The position numbers and the translations under genes are program-made. The notes beneath the pieces are model-generated. The model was not told the origin of the DNA. It searched no databases and saw only the letters and a program-made list of their open reading frames with translations. From positions 1 to 54,446 of the forward strand of contig JAFZEA010000030.1 in NCBI GenBank assembly GCA_017560905.1: 54,446 bases of DNA. Reading direction: 5' to 3'. The stretch comes from Clostridia bacterium (GTDB lineage Bacteria > Bacillota > Clostridia > Oscillospirales > QAKW01). Shown here one piece after another: positions 1 through 8,357 of this stretch. Numbering within the stretch: the first letter of the stretch is position 1; every line of letters begins with the position of its first letter.

Positions 1-87
1 ATGAGGGATTTTCTCTCGCTCACCGAAAGGAAATGAGGACAAGCGTAAAATATATGGTAATCTACCACCAACGCATCCAACTAAAAA

Positions 88-124
88 CAAAACTGACACC
101 ACTCGAAAAGCGATGTCAGTTTGT
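88..124 (-). terminator. Terminator of the sulP-type gene
   Basis: An AAACTGACA/TGTCAGTTT stem is followed on the minus strand by a T-rich run, about 75 bases past the transporter stop codon. Nothing else recognisable was seen in bases 1-197. Confidence 0.6.
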
Positions 125-197
125 TGCTTAAAATTTAATTTTCCTACCATAGGGGTGTTTTTGTACTGTCCGCACAAAATGGGGCAGTTCATAAAAC

Positions 198-1856
198 TCA
201 TCTGCTCTTCGCGCTTTCAAGGGCATCGTCAATGTGGGAGCAGAAATTATCTGCGCCCACACGATCGTAAAATCCCGACTTTTGCATAACGCTCAAGGGC
301 TGGGGATTGACGTGGGAGAAAATCAGCCGCACACCCTTTTTCTCGCACTGCGCAAGCAGAGTTTCCAAAGAATTCATTGCCGTGGCATCCATAGCAGGCA
401 CCGCGCGCATACGGAGAATGAGCGTGTCGGTATACTCCTTAAACGTAATGTCCAGTATCTTGTCCGCGGCACCGAAAAACATAGGTCCGCTGATCTCATA
501 GACGCGCACGTTTTCGGGAATAACTTTGAGTTCGGTATTGTCCTTATCGTTTTCCGAGTCCACGTATTTCCAACCGGTAACGTGCGCTTCCTCGCTCATA
601 CGTTTCAAAAACAGCATAGCAGCCAGCACCATACCCACCTCAATGGCGATCACCAGATCAAACATCACCGTCAGAATAAAGGTAATGACCATAACCAAAG
701 AGTCGCTCTTGGGTGCGGTGTTGATCACACGGACAAAGCGCTTCCACTCGCTCATATTATAGGCCACTACAAAAAGAATGGCGGCGATGGTGGGCATCGG
801 GATCAAGCCTGCATACGGCATCAAAAACAACAATACCAATAACAGCACTACCGCGTGTACCATACCGGCAATAGGGGTACGACCGCCGTTTTTGGCGTTG
901 GCGGCGGTACGGGCAATCGCACCTGTGGCGGGAATACCGCCGAAGAAAACAGAGGCGATATTTCCGGCGCCCTGCGCTACCAATTCCATATTGGAGTTGT
1001 GACGGGAGGAAACCATCGTATCCGCCACCACGCAGGACAAAAGCGACTCAATAGCCGCCAGAATGGCAATGGTAAATGCATCGGGCAATACCGCCGAGAT
1101 CTTGGCAAAGCTTAAGTCCATAGCACCGAAATTCACCTGCGGCAAACCGACGGGAATATCATAAAGTTCGCCAATGGTGTTGACACCTGCATCCAGTCCC
1201 GGAATAAATTTGACCATTAAGGCGCCCACCACCACGGCGATCAGTGAGGCAGGCACTCTCTTTTCAAACTTAGGATAAACAATGAGAATGGCAAGGCAAA
1301 CGGCACCCACCAAAAATGCCTGCCAGCTGAAGGTGCCGATGGCATGGAAATTGGCCTCTAATTTTTCCACTGTTTCAACAGGGATGCTACCGTCGACATA
1401 TTGCAGGCCGAGAAAATCCTTGATCTGGCCGATGAGAATGGTAACGGCAATACCGGCGGTAAAGCCAGTGGTAATGGTATAGGGAATAAACTTAATGAGT
1501 GATCCCAGTTTGAACAGACCCATCAATATCAGCATAATACCTGCCAATATCGTGGCGATAAAAAGTCCGTCCATACCCTGCGTGGCAACGATACCCGCCA
1601 CCACGGTGGCAAAGGCGGCGGTAGGACCTGCAATCTGTATGCGACTGCCGCCCAAAAAGGACACCACAAAGCCTGCCGCAATCGCCGTATAGATACCGCA
1701 CTGTGGCTGGACACCGCTGGCAATCGCCAGTGCAATAGACAGAGGCAGCGCAATAATGGCCACGATGATACCCGCCACGATATCCTTGATGCACTGCTGT
1801 CTGCCATACTGTTTCATTACCGAAAAAAGTTTCGGCTTGAGATAAAACTTTTTCAC
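198..1856 (-). CDS. SulP family inorganic anion transporter with STAS domain
   Basis: A 552-aa membrane protein of normal SulP length. The N-terminal two thirds hold the multi-segment hydrophobic transport core, starting near residue 25 (DIVAGIIVAIIALPLSIALA) and containing the family-typical GGSRIQIAGPTAAF stretch near residues 69-82. The C-terminal ~110 residues form a cytoplasmic STAS domain (VYEISGPMFFGAADKI, then MRAVPAMDATAMNSLE). The family moves sulfate, bicarbonate or other anions by symport or exchange; the substrate cannot be read from sequence. Start is GTG at 1856, preceded by AAAGGAGAG. It has its own promoter and terminator, so it is monocistronic. The neighbouring pheT is separate. 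Confidence 0.93.
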   Translation of the reverse strand: MKKFYLKPKLFSVMKQYGRQQCIKDIVAGIIVAIIALPLSIALAIASGVQPQCGIYTAIAAGFVVSFLGGSRIQIAGPTAAFATVVAGIVATQGMDGLFIATILAGIMLILMGLFKLGSLIKFIPYTITTGFTAGIAVTILIGQIKDFLGLQYVDGSIPVETVEKLEANFHAIGTFSWQAFLVGAVCLAILIVYPKFEKRVPASLIAVVVGALMVKFIPGLDAGVNTIGELYDIPVGLPQVNFGAMDLSFAKISAVLPDAFTIAILAAIESLLSCVVADTMVSSRHNSNMELVAQGAGNIASVFFGGIPATGAIARTAANAKNGGRTPIAGMVHAVVLLLVLLFLMPYAGLIPMPTIAAILFVVAYNMSEWKRFVRVINTAPKSDSLVMVITFILTVMFDLVIAIEVGMVLAAMLFLKRMSEEAHVTGWKYVDSENDKDNTELKVIPENVRVYEISGPMFFGAADKILDITFKEYTDTLILRMRAVPAMDATAMNSLETLLAQCEKKGVRLIFSHVNPQPLSVMQKSGFYDRVGADNFCSHIDDALESAKSR

Positions 1857-1888
1857 TTTTTTCTCTCCTTTATTTTAAAAACACAGTA

Positions 1889-1917
1889 AGTATAACACTC
1901 TGAAAATATGTTTGCAA
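1889..1917 (-). promoter_or_regulatory. Promoter of the SulP gene
   Basis: On the minus strand, TTGCAA (1917-1912), a 17-base spacer, then TATACT (1894-1889), 33 bases before the GTG start. Confidence 0.65.
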
Positions 1918-1960
1918 GATTTTGATTATATTTTACTTGCAAAATCAGAAATTTTCATAT

Positions 1961-2233
1961 ATGATAAAGCCAATTGAAAAATGCGGTGAAGAAGTACTTC
2001 ACCTCGGCAGTGCGCCGCTCATCGTGGGCGGTAAAACGATGCTGTCCCTCACACGTGATAAAATCCAGAGCGGTCTGGGTGTCACCAAAGGCAATATGAA
2101 GGAGTATGAATCCGCCGGTGCCTGCAGCTACGGATTCGGCTCGGATATTGTAAGAAAAGATGCCATCAACGACGGCAACCGGGAGATCATAGAACAGTCT
2201 GCCCGCAGTTATGTAGAAATCGCCAAACAATAA
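1961..2233 (+). pseudogene. C-terminal remnant resembling KDPG/KHG aldolase
   Basis: A 90-codon ORF from ATG 1961. Its last ~55 residues (GVTKGNMKEYESAGACSYGF, then GSDIVRKDAI) resemble the C-terminal end of 2-keto-3-deoxy-6-phosphogluconate / 4-hydroxy-2-oxoglutarate aldolases, where a GGV...N..EY..AGA..VG.GS pattern forms the phosphate-binding end of the TIM barrel. The catalytic Lys region and most of the barrel are missing. The N-terminal third has no clear match. No good ribosome binding site precedes the ATG. I read it as a decayed gene fragment; a small expressed orphan protein is less likely. Confidence 0.5.
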
Positions 2234-2236
2234 TCG

Positions 2237-2270
2237 AACCCCTCTCACAAGAGATCCGTGAGAGGGGGTT
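2237..2270. terminator. Hairpin after the aldolase remnant
   Basis: A CCCCTCTCAC...GTGAGAGGGG stem lies right after the remnant's stop codon. It is the first of two tandem hairpins. Confidence 0.55.
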
Positions 2271-2277
2271 AAAAATG

Positions 2278-2332
2278 CACCCGAAAAGGGCGGCACTCCG
2301 CAGGAGTGCCGCCCTTTTCGGGTGCTTTTTTA
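2278..2332. terminator. Bidirectional terminator with 23-bp perfect stem
   Basis: The arms GCACCCGAAAAGGGCGGC (continuing ACTCC) form a perfect 23-bp stem with a 3-base loop. T-rich runs lie on both sides, so it can end both the rightward remnant and leftward pheT transcription. It abuts the pheT stop codon. Confidence 0.8.
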
Positions 2333-4747
2333 TCTCAAGGTAATGCCCATAGTGTGCTCGAGCTTGCGCAGAATCTTGTTTACATAGCCGTCCAGCTCTT
2401 CGCCGGTAAAGGCGTGGTCGGTGGGGGCAAAGGTCAGCGTAAAGGCCATACTCTTTTTGCCTTGTCCGATCTTGTCACTGCGGAATACGTCAAACAGAGT
2501 AACGTCACTGAGGAACTTGCAGCCACTCAGAATGGCGCTTTGCACCTCACCGCAGGTGACCGCTTCGTCCATGACCAGTGCCAGGTCACGCTTTTCGGAA
2601 GTAAACTTACTCAGAGGACGGTACACCAGTCCCGTATGAGGCAGGGCGCACAGCATCTCGTAGTCCAGCTCTGCCACAAAGAGCGCTCTGTCAAAAGCCT
2701 GCTCCTCACGTATCTCGTGGCTGACGGCACCCATCACACCCACGCACTTGCCCTGACAGAATATCTCAGCGCAAATGCCGGGATGCAGGTAGGTACGGGT
2801 CGAAGCGCGGTACTCAAAGCTCAGTCCCAGCTCCTCGGCCACGGCCTCGGTGGCCGCCTTGAAGGTAAAGAAGTCCTCGCCGTCACCGAAGGCCATCAGT
2901 GAGAGCATTTTGTGTTCATTGGGGTATTCGGTAAGCGGCTGACTGTCCGCCTCAAAGATATTTGCAATCTCAAAGAATCTGCCGTTCATATTGCCGCGGC
3001 GAAGGTTGCGCACGGCACAGCGGATCATGGAAGGCACCAGCGTGGTGCGCATCAGCGAAAGATCTTCGGAAATGGGATTCATAATGCGGATGGCATCTCT
3101 TTCAGGTGCGCCTTCCTCCAATTTCAAAAGATCGAGGTCGGCAGGCGAGAAAAAGCTGTAGAAAATAGATTCGTAGTAGCCCTGATCGCACAGCGCCAGT
3201 TTGAGAGCAAGCTCTCTCTTTTGCTCGGCGGTGCGGCCACCTGTCGTAACCTGTGCAGAGGGCAGGAAGGTGGCGTTGATATGCTCATAGCCGTAGCTGC
3301 GGATGAGTTCCTCAGCAATATCCTGCTCATGGCCGTCGATGTCCTCACGGTAAGGCGGTACCATCACCGTCAGCTTGTTGCCCCGGGTGGCGGGAGCAAA
3401 GTCAAGAGCGGAAAGATGGTAAAGTATCTTATCCTCGGGAATGGTGATGCCCAGAATCTCTTGAATCTTATCCAGTCGCAGTGTCAGAGGGGTGGGAGCG
3501 TAGTCGCTCTGCACGCTTGCCTCGTCCCTGGTCGCGGATACGGTACCGCAGCCAAGTTCCTCAATCAGATGCAACGCTCTGTCCATGCCCAGTCCTGTGG
3601 TATAGGCATCCACACCTTTTTCAAAACGGGCAGAAGAATCGGAACTTTGTCCCAACGCTCTGGCGGTGCGGCGAACATTGTCACGGGCAAATTTGGCCGC
3701 CTCGAAAAGTACCTCGGTGGTGTCCTCGGTAATTTCGGAATTAAGTCCACCCATAATACCTGCCAAAGCCACCGGCTTTTTGCCGTCGCAGATGACCAGG
3801 TGCTCGGGATTTAACGTAAATTCTTTTTCGTCCAGTGTGACGATCTTCTCTCCCGCATTGGCGCGGCGCACCACGATCTTTTTGTCCTCCAGCTGTCTGA
3901 GGTCAAAGGCGTGCATCGGCTGACCGAACTCTTTGAGCACGTAATTGGTAATATCCACGATGTTGGAAATACCGTGAATACCCACCAGAGCCAGACGGCG
4001 GCGCATCCAGGCGGGAGAGGGAGCAACGGTGATGTTGCTGACGTAGTGTCCGATATAGCGGGGACACAGGTCGGGTGCCTCTACGGTTACGGAAAAATCT
4101 ATGGTCTTGCCGCTTTCATTATAATTAAGAGCAGGCATTTTGAAGGGTTTACCCAGTGCGGCGGCTACCTCACGGGCAATGCCGATGATGCTCTGGCAGT
4201 CGGGGCGGTTGGCGGTAATACCGATATCAAAGATATAGTCATCCAGACCCACGATGGGCTTGACATCCTCGCCAAGCGGTGCGTCCTCGGGCAGTACCAG
4301 CAGACCGCAGTATCCTGCACCGGGATACAGATCTTCATTCAGACCGATCTCCACACCTGAGCACAGCATACCGTGGGACTCGTAGCCGCGGAGCTTGCCT
4401 TTTTTAATGGTCATCACGCCCTCCACGGTGACGTGGTCACGGGCTGTGGCATACACGGTGGCATCGGGCAGAGCTACGGGGTAAACACCGCCTGCCTGCA
4501 CGTTGTCCGCACCGCAACAGATCTGGTGGACACCCTTGTCGCCGCAGTCCACCTGACAGACGTGCAGATGGGTGTCGGGAATGGGTTCAAGAGAAAGTAC
4601 CTTGCCCACCACAACGCCGCTGATATCGGCGCCGACTTCGATAAGCTCTTCGACTTCAAATCCGGCATCAAACAGTTTTTTCTCAAGCTCAGCAGGAGAA
4701 ACGTCAATGTCTACATATTCTTTTAACCAACTATAAGGTGCAAGCAT
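2330..4747 (-). CDS. pheT: Phenylalanine--tRNA ligase beta subunit
   Basis: An 805-aa subunit of the alpha2-beta2 class II synthetase that charges tRNA-Phe. Domains in order: N-terminal EMAP/tRNA-binding domain (about residues 40-150, VVVGKVLSLEPIPDTHLHVC), B3/B4 editing domain (about 210-390, MGGLNSEITEDTTEVLFEAA), B5 domain (about 405-475), the non-catalytic synthetase-like core (RIMNPISEDLSLMRTTLVPS), and a C-terminal FDX-ACB anticodon-binding domain (about 710-805, LSKFTSEKRDLALVMDE). Length is normal. It starts 14 bases after pheS and is cotranscribed with it under the T-box leader. Confidence 0.98.
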   Translation of the reverse strand: MLAPYSWLKEYVDIDVSPAELEKKLFDAGFEVEELIEVGADISGVVVGKVLSLEPIPDTHLHVCQVDCGDKGVHQICCGADNVQAGGVYPVALPDATVYATARDHVTVEGVMTIKKGKLRGYESHGMLCSGVEIGLNEDLYPGAGYCGLLVLPEDAPLGEDVKPIVGLDDYIFDIGITANRPDCQSIIGIAREVAAALGKPFKMPALNYNESGKTIDFSVTVEAPDLCPRYIGHYVSNITVAPSPAWMRRRLALVGIHGISNIVDITNYVLKEFGQPMHAFDLRQLEDKKIVVRRANAGEKIVTLDEKEFTLNPEHLVICDGKKPVALAGIMGGLNSEITEDTTEVLFEAAKFARDNVRRTARALGQSSDSSARFEKGVDAYTTGLGMDRALHLIEELGCGTVSATRDEASVQSDYAPTPLTLRLDKIQEILGITIPEDKILYHLSALDFAPATRGNKLTVMVPPYREDIDGHEQDIAEELIRSYGYEHINATFLPSAQVTTGGRTAEQKRELALKLALCDQGYYESIFYSFFSPADLDLLKLEEGAPERDAIRIMNPISEDLSLMRTTLVPSMIRCAVRNLRRGNMNGRFFEIANIFEADSQPLTEYPNEHKMLSLMAFGDGEDFFTFKAATEAVAEELGLSFEYRASTRTYLHPGICAEIFCQGKCVGVMGAVSHEIREEQAFDRALFVAELDYEMLCALPHTGLVYRPLSKFTSEKRDLALVMDEAVTCGEVQSAILSGCKFLSDVTLFDVFRSDKIGQGKKSMAFTLTFAPTDHAFTGEELDGYVNKILRKLEHTMGITLR

Positions 4748-4761
4748 TTTTGTTCTCCTCC

Positions 4762-5787
4762 TTACTTCTTAAACTGCTCTGCAAAACGGGTATCCGATTC
4801 GTAGAGTGCCTTGATATTATTGATTCCGTACTTCAGCATTGCAATACGCTCCACGCCCATACCAAAGGCAAAGCCGGAGTATTCCTCGCTGTCGATACCG
4901 CAATTTTCCAATACGTGACGGTTAACGATACCTGCACCCAGCACCTCGATCCAACCGGTACCCTTGCACAGCTTACATCCCTTGCCGCCGCAGGCAAAGC
5001 AACTGACGTCTACCTCAACGCTCGGCTCGGTAAATGGAAAATAGGAGGGACGCAGACGAGTGTGCACGCCCTCACCAAAGATCTTTTCGGAGAAGGTATC
5101 CAGCATACCCTTAAGATCGCACAGGGTAATGCCCTTATCCACCACCAATCCCTCCATCTGATGGAACATGGGAGAGTGAGTGGCATCGTCATCGGAACGG
5201 AACACCTTACCGGGGGAAAGCATCTTAATGGGAGGCTTGCCCGACTCCATAGCGTGAATCTGACCGGTAGAGGTCTGCGTTCTCAGCAAAAAGTCCTCGC
5301 TGAGATAAAATGTATCCTGCATATCTCTGGCAGGGTGATCCTTAGGTGTATTGAGCGCGGTAAAATTATAATAATCGTTTTCGATCTCTCTGCCCTCTAA
5401 AATTTCAAAGCCCATACCGGCAAAAATATCGATCAGTTCGCCCGCCACGATGGTGTTGGGATGCAGACCGCCCACACTCTGTCCTTTGGCGGGCATTGTG
5501 ACGTCGACTCTCTCACTTTCATTTTTCTTTTGCAGCTCCAGAGCCTTAACTCTGGCTTCGGCAGCTTCAAACTGCGCCATAGCCCAGCCCTTGACTTCAT
5601 TGACAACTTTACCCATTTCAGGGCGCTTCTCCGGAGGCACGTCCTTCATGCCCTTCATCAAGGCAGGAATCTTACCCTCTTTGTTGTCCAGAAATTTTTT
5701 ACGGAACTCGTAGAGCGCCTCACCGGTCTCGTACTGACCGATACCACTCTCGATCTCCGCTTTAATCTGACGGATCTTTTCTTCCAT
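4762..5787 (-). CDS. pheS: Phenylalanine--tRNA ligase alpha subunit
   Basis: A 341-aa catalytic subunit of phenylalanyl-tRNA synthetase. An N-terminal coiled coil (about residues 1-90) is followed by the class II catalytic core: motif 2 region [20 protein letters not shown] and C-terminal motif 3 [17 protein letters not shown]. Two CxxC pairs ([12 protein letters not shown], near residue 260) occur in an insertion, as in other bacterial PheS proteins. First gene of the pheST operon; an RBS-like GAAAGGAG precedes the ATG. Expression should rise when uncharged tRNA-Phe binds the upstream T-box. Confidence 0.98.
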   Translation of the reverse strand: MEEKIRQIKAEIESGIGQYETGEALYEFRKKFLDNKEGKIPALMKGMKDVPPEKRPEMGKVVNEVKGWAMAQFEAAEARVKALELQKKNESERVDVTMPAKGQSVGGLHPNTIVAGELIDIFAGMGFEILEGREIENDYYNFTALNTPKDHPARDMQDTFYLSEDFLLRTQTSTGQIHAMESGKPPIKMLSPGKVFRSDDDATHSPMFHQMEGLVVDKGITLCDLKGMLDTFSEKIFGEGVHTRLRPSYFPFTEPSVEVDVSCFACGGKGCKLCKGTGWIEVLGAGIVNRHVLENCGIDSEEYSGFAFGMGVERIAMLKYGINNIKALYESDTRFAEQFKK

Positions 5788-5817
5788 TGTATTTTCTACT
5801 CCTTTCGGATTTTTAAA

Positions 5818-6067
5818 ACAAAAAAGCCTTTCGCCCCAAATCAGGGCGAAAGGCTTTTGACTTTCCGTGGTACCACCTGAATTTCCGCTGATGCGGACAC
5901 TTCGGTTCAGCTGTAACGGGCTTACCCGTGCAGGACTACTCTTCTTCCCCCTGCCGACTCCAAAGCGAAACGCTCGTTTTCCCTTTTTTCGCTCCGCTCT
6001 CAGCCCATGGCGGCAGCTCTCTTAAGAAAAAAATCGGGAAACGGCACTCTTTTTCCTCGTCTTTTAC
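5818..6067 (-). ncRNA. T-box leader controlling pheST
   Basis: Read on the minus strand, the leader carries the conserved T-box AGGTGGTACCACG (5878-5866) and then a GC-rich terminator (arms at 5821-5857, AAAGCCTTTCGCCC, ending in T6). Upstream is a long Stem I region with AAGAGAG and GGAGTC elements. A TTC triplet (5969-5967) in GCGTTTCGC sits where the Phe specifier would be expected; this assignment is inferred. Uncharged tRNA-Phe would pair with the specifier and the T-box and prevent termination. Confidence 0.9.
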
Positions 6068-6073
6068 CCTATA

Positions 6074-6101
6074 ATTATATCATAGTTTTTAAAATTTGCA
6101 A
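6074..6101 (-). promoter_or_regulatory. Promoter of the pheST leader
   Basis: Minus strand TTGCAA (6101-6096), 16-base spacer, TATAAT (6079-6074), just upstream of the T-box RNA. Confidence 0.75.
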
Positions 6102-6169
6102 GAGCTTTTTTCCCGCTCTTGCGTTTTGGAATAGAATATGCTATACTTTCCCGAAGAAGGAGTGATCTC

Positions 6170-6529
6170 ATGAACGACAACAAGATCAAAACAATGTCGA
6201 CGATTTATTTTGCAGCTGCCCTTGCGGTGCTGATTTTTTGTGTAGTTGATGTATGTATTTACGGTCTGTTTGCCCCGGCGGTGGATATCACCCACGGTGT
6301 AGGGGTAGCGGCCATATGTGTGGTATGCCAGCTGGCACAGGTGGCTATGTTTATCATTTTAGGTCTTGATATGCTCCGCCAGATCACCAAGCAAACGGTA
6401 CAGACGGGCTTGCTGCTCATCATCGTTTCTCTGCTGACACTTGTATTCTGTCTGTGGGGCAGCTATATCATCGTTCCTGCGCTTATCGGCATAATTTTAC
6501 CGATCGTCACCGTATTTGTATTAAGATAA
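6170..6529 (+). CDS. Small integral membrane protein, unknown function
   Basis: A 119-aa protein with about four hydrophobic segments (near residues 9-35, 44-65, 75-97 and 99-117) separated by short loops, and almost no soluble part. I do not recognise the family. The ORF stays open upstream to a TTG at 6119, but ATG 6170 is the better start because GAAGGAGTGATCTC places an RBS 8-9 bases before it. A terminator hairpin follows, so it seems to be a one-gene unit. The tail SYIIVPALIGIILPIVTVFV is purely hydrophobic. Confidence 0.75.
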   Translation: MNDNKIKTMSTIYFAAALAVLIFCVVDVCIYGLFAPAVDITHGVGVAAICVVCQLAQVAMFIILGLDMLRQITKQTVQTGLLLIIVSLLTLVFCLWGSYIIVPALIGIILPIVTVFVLR

Positions 6530-6532
6530 TTG

Positions 6533-6571
6533 CAACCCCACAGAGTCCCGTGGCTCTGCGGGGTATTCTTG
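6533..6571 (+). terminator. Terminator after the small membrane protein
   Basis: ACCCCACAGAG pairs with CTCTGCGGGGT, followed by a short T-rich stretch. Confidence 0.55.
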
Positions 6572-6588
6572 AAAACGGAGAAAAATAT

Positions 6589-6931
6589 ATGATCACCATT
6601 CGTCACGGTGCGTTTTGTGCACAGATTGCAAAACGCGGCGGAGAATTGATCTCCCTATATCGCAACGAAAAAAATCTGATCCGGTGCCGTGACCTATATC
6701 CTGACCGATGCGGCACTGCAAATCGACTTTAGCATCAGCAATCGGGGACAGCAAGCCCTGCCTTATTCTTTGGGCGGCCACTGGGGTTTTGCACTAGAAG
6801 ATAATATCGAAAACTATGCCCTACAGTTTGACAAGCCCGTGGCGCTTAACCGTGAAGTGTTGGACGGCGCCTATATTTCGGGACCAAGAAGCTGGCCAAC
6901 CGTAACACACATTGTTGTTCCCATAATTTGA
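6589..6931 (+). pseudogene. Broken aldose 1-epimerase (mutarotase) gene
   Basis: Reading from ATG 6589, the first ~30 codons look like the N-terminus of LacX/GalM-type aldose epimerases (AQIAKRGGELISLYRNEKN). Around 6675-6690 the similarity jumps to another frame (LPYSLGGHWGFAL, then a DKPVALNREVLDG-like stretch), which belongs to the family's central region. About 90 residues between these parts, including the usual first catalytic His region, are missing, and the C-terminal third is gone. It is therefore a deleted and frameshifted relic. Intact members interconvert sugar anomers. No expression signal was seen beyond the upstream terminator. Confidence 0.65.
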
Positions 6932-6956
6932 CAGAAAATCTAAAATATGATAGGAT
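6928..6956 (+). promoter_or_regulatory. Promoter of prfB
   Basis: TTGACA (6928-6933), 17-base spacer, TAGGAT (6951-6956), about 33 bases before the prfB start. Confidence 0.6.
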
Positions 6957-6988
6957 AAAATATAATATATCTCAAACGGGAGAAATGT

Positions 6989-8110
6989 ATGATTATATTA
7001 GACGAAATCAAGATGGCGCTGTCCTCTAAGGAAGAGCAACTCCAAAACCTCAAAAAAGCCTTGGGTGTGGAAGCCGCCGAGAAAAAGCTGGCCGAACTCA
7101 ACAGCGCCAGTGAAGCCCCCGATTTCTGGGACGATCTTGAAACTTCACAAAAAGTTCTCAAGGAAATCAAAAATCTCAAAAACACCATTGAAGGCTATGC
7201 GGCACTGTACACCTCTTACGAAGATCTGCTCACGATGATCGAGCTGGCCGAGGAAGAAGCAGACGAGAGTCTGTACGCCGATATTCAAAAAGAGTACGAT
7301 GCCTTTGAAGCCGCCCTCAGCGAAGAAAGCCTCAAAGCCCTGCTCAGCGGCGAGTACGATCAGTGTAACGCCATTCTCACCTTCCACGCAGGTGCGGGCG
7401 GTACCGAAGCACAGGACTGGGCAGAAATGCTCTACCGTATGTACACCCGTTACGCCCAGCGCCACGACTTTAAGATCACGGTACTGGATTATCTGGACGG
7501 CGAAGAAGCGGGCATCAAGAGCGCCACCATTCAGATCGAGGGACAGTATGCCTACGGCTATCTTAAAAGCGAAATGGGCGTACACCGTCTGGTGCGCTGT
7601 TCGCCCTTTGATTCCAGTGGCAGACGACACACCTCCTTTGCCTCACTGGAAGTGGTACCTGAGCTTGAAAACGATGCCGACATCGAGATCCTCGATGACG
7701 ATATCCGTGTGGACACCTACCGTGCCAGCGGTGCGGGCGGTCAGCACGTCAACAAGACCAGCTCCGCCATCCGTATCACCCATTTGCCCACCGGCATCGT
7801 AGTCACCTGCCAGAACGAGCGCAGTCAGCACAAAAATCGTGATATGGCTATGAAAATGCTCAAAAGTAAGCTGTTACAGATCAAAGAAAGAGAGCATCTT
7901 GAAAAAATCGAGGACATCAAGGGCGATATGATGCAAATCGGCTGGGGCAGCCAGATTCGCTCCTATGTCTTTATGCCCTATACGCTTGCCAAGGATCACC
8001 GCACCGGTCATGAAAACGGCAACATCAATGCCGTTATGGACGGCGATCTGGACGCTTTTATCACCGCCTACCTCATTCATAAGCAAAACGGCGGAGCAGA
8101 TGCTGAATAA
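6989..8110 (+). CDS. prfB: Peptide chain release factor 2
   Basis: A 373-aa class I release factor that ends translation at UGA and UAA. The tripeptide anticodon SPF (residues 205-207, VRCSPFDSSGRR) identifies RF2 rather than RF1, which has PxT. The GGQ catalytic motif is at residues 250-252 (SGAGGQHVNKTSSAIRITH). The N-terminal helical domain is complete. The frame is continuous from ATG 6989: the CTT-TGA-C programmed +1 frameshift seen near codon 25 in most bacterial prfB genes is absent, with codons LKKALGVEAAEKK reading straight through. GGGAGAA lies upstream as the RBS. It is expressed from its own promoter. Confidence 0.97.
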   Translation: MIILDEIKMALSSKEEQLQNLKKALGVEAAEKKLAELNSASEAPDFWDDLETSQKVLKEIKNLKNTIEGYAALYTSYEDLLTMIELAEEEADESLYADIQKEYDAFEAALSEESLKALLSGEYDQCNAILTFHAGAGGTEAQDWAEMLYRMYTRYAQRHDFKITVLDYLDGEEAGIKSATIQIEGQYAYGYLKSEMGVHRLVRCSPFDSSGRRHTSFASLEVVPELENDADIEILDDDIRVDTYRASGAGGQHVNKTSSAIRITHLPTGIVVTCQNERSQHKNRDMAMKMLKSKLLQIKEREHLEKIEDIKGDMMQIGWGSQIRSYVFMPYTLAKDHRTGHENGNINAVMDGDLDAFITAYLIHKQNGGADAE

Positions 8111-8137
8111 ATTTAATTTTTATTCACATATAAAGTA

Positions 8138-8166
8138 TTGCAATTTTTATAAGATTGGAATATACT
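8138..8166 (+). promoter_or_regulatory. Promoter of the riboswitch-ATPase transcript
   Basis: TTGCAA (8138-8143), 17-base spacer, TATACT (8161-8166), directly before the riboswitch. Confidence 0.7.
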
Positions 8167-8171
8167 GGAAA

Positions 8172-8340
8172 CAGAATCCTGATGAGGGAGTAGCAACCGC
8201 AGCAGCGGAGCCACGCCAACAACCGATGTGTACTACATCTGGCCGGCTTTAAATTGCAAGACTCATGTATGGTTTGTACATGGGAAAAAGCACATATCTT
8301 ACCCGAGTACAGTCAAGACTATACTCGGGTGTAATTTTAC
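8172..8340 (+). promoter_or_regulatory. yybP-ykoY (Mn2+) riboswitch with terminator
   Basis: The conserved yybP-ykoY core is present: GAGGGAGTAG (8184-8193) and the partner CTACATCT (8233-8240) before GGCC. These form the two facing loops that bind Mn2+ in this family. ATGAG (8182-8186) and CTCAT (8262-8266) can close the outer stem. The expression platform is a terminator with arms ACCCGAGTA/TACTCGGGT (8301-8330) and a T-rich tail, 20 bases before the RBS of the P-type ATPase. High Mn2+ should favour readthrough. Confidence 0.85.
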
Positions 8341-8357
8341 CAAAGGAGAAAAAAAGT

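Noticed and set aside
1-90. Possible insertion-sequence or coding remnant at the window start
   Set aside because: No inverted repeats, transposase motif or stable frame could be seen in so short a piece.
8265-8357. N-terminal extension of the P-type ATPase
   Set aside because: It lies within the riboswitch terminator; ATG 8358 has a proper RBS and matches the family start.
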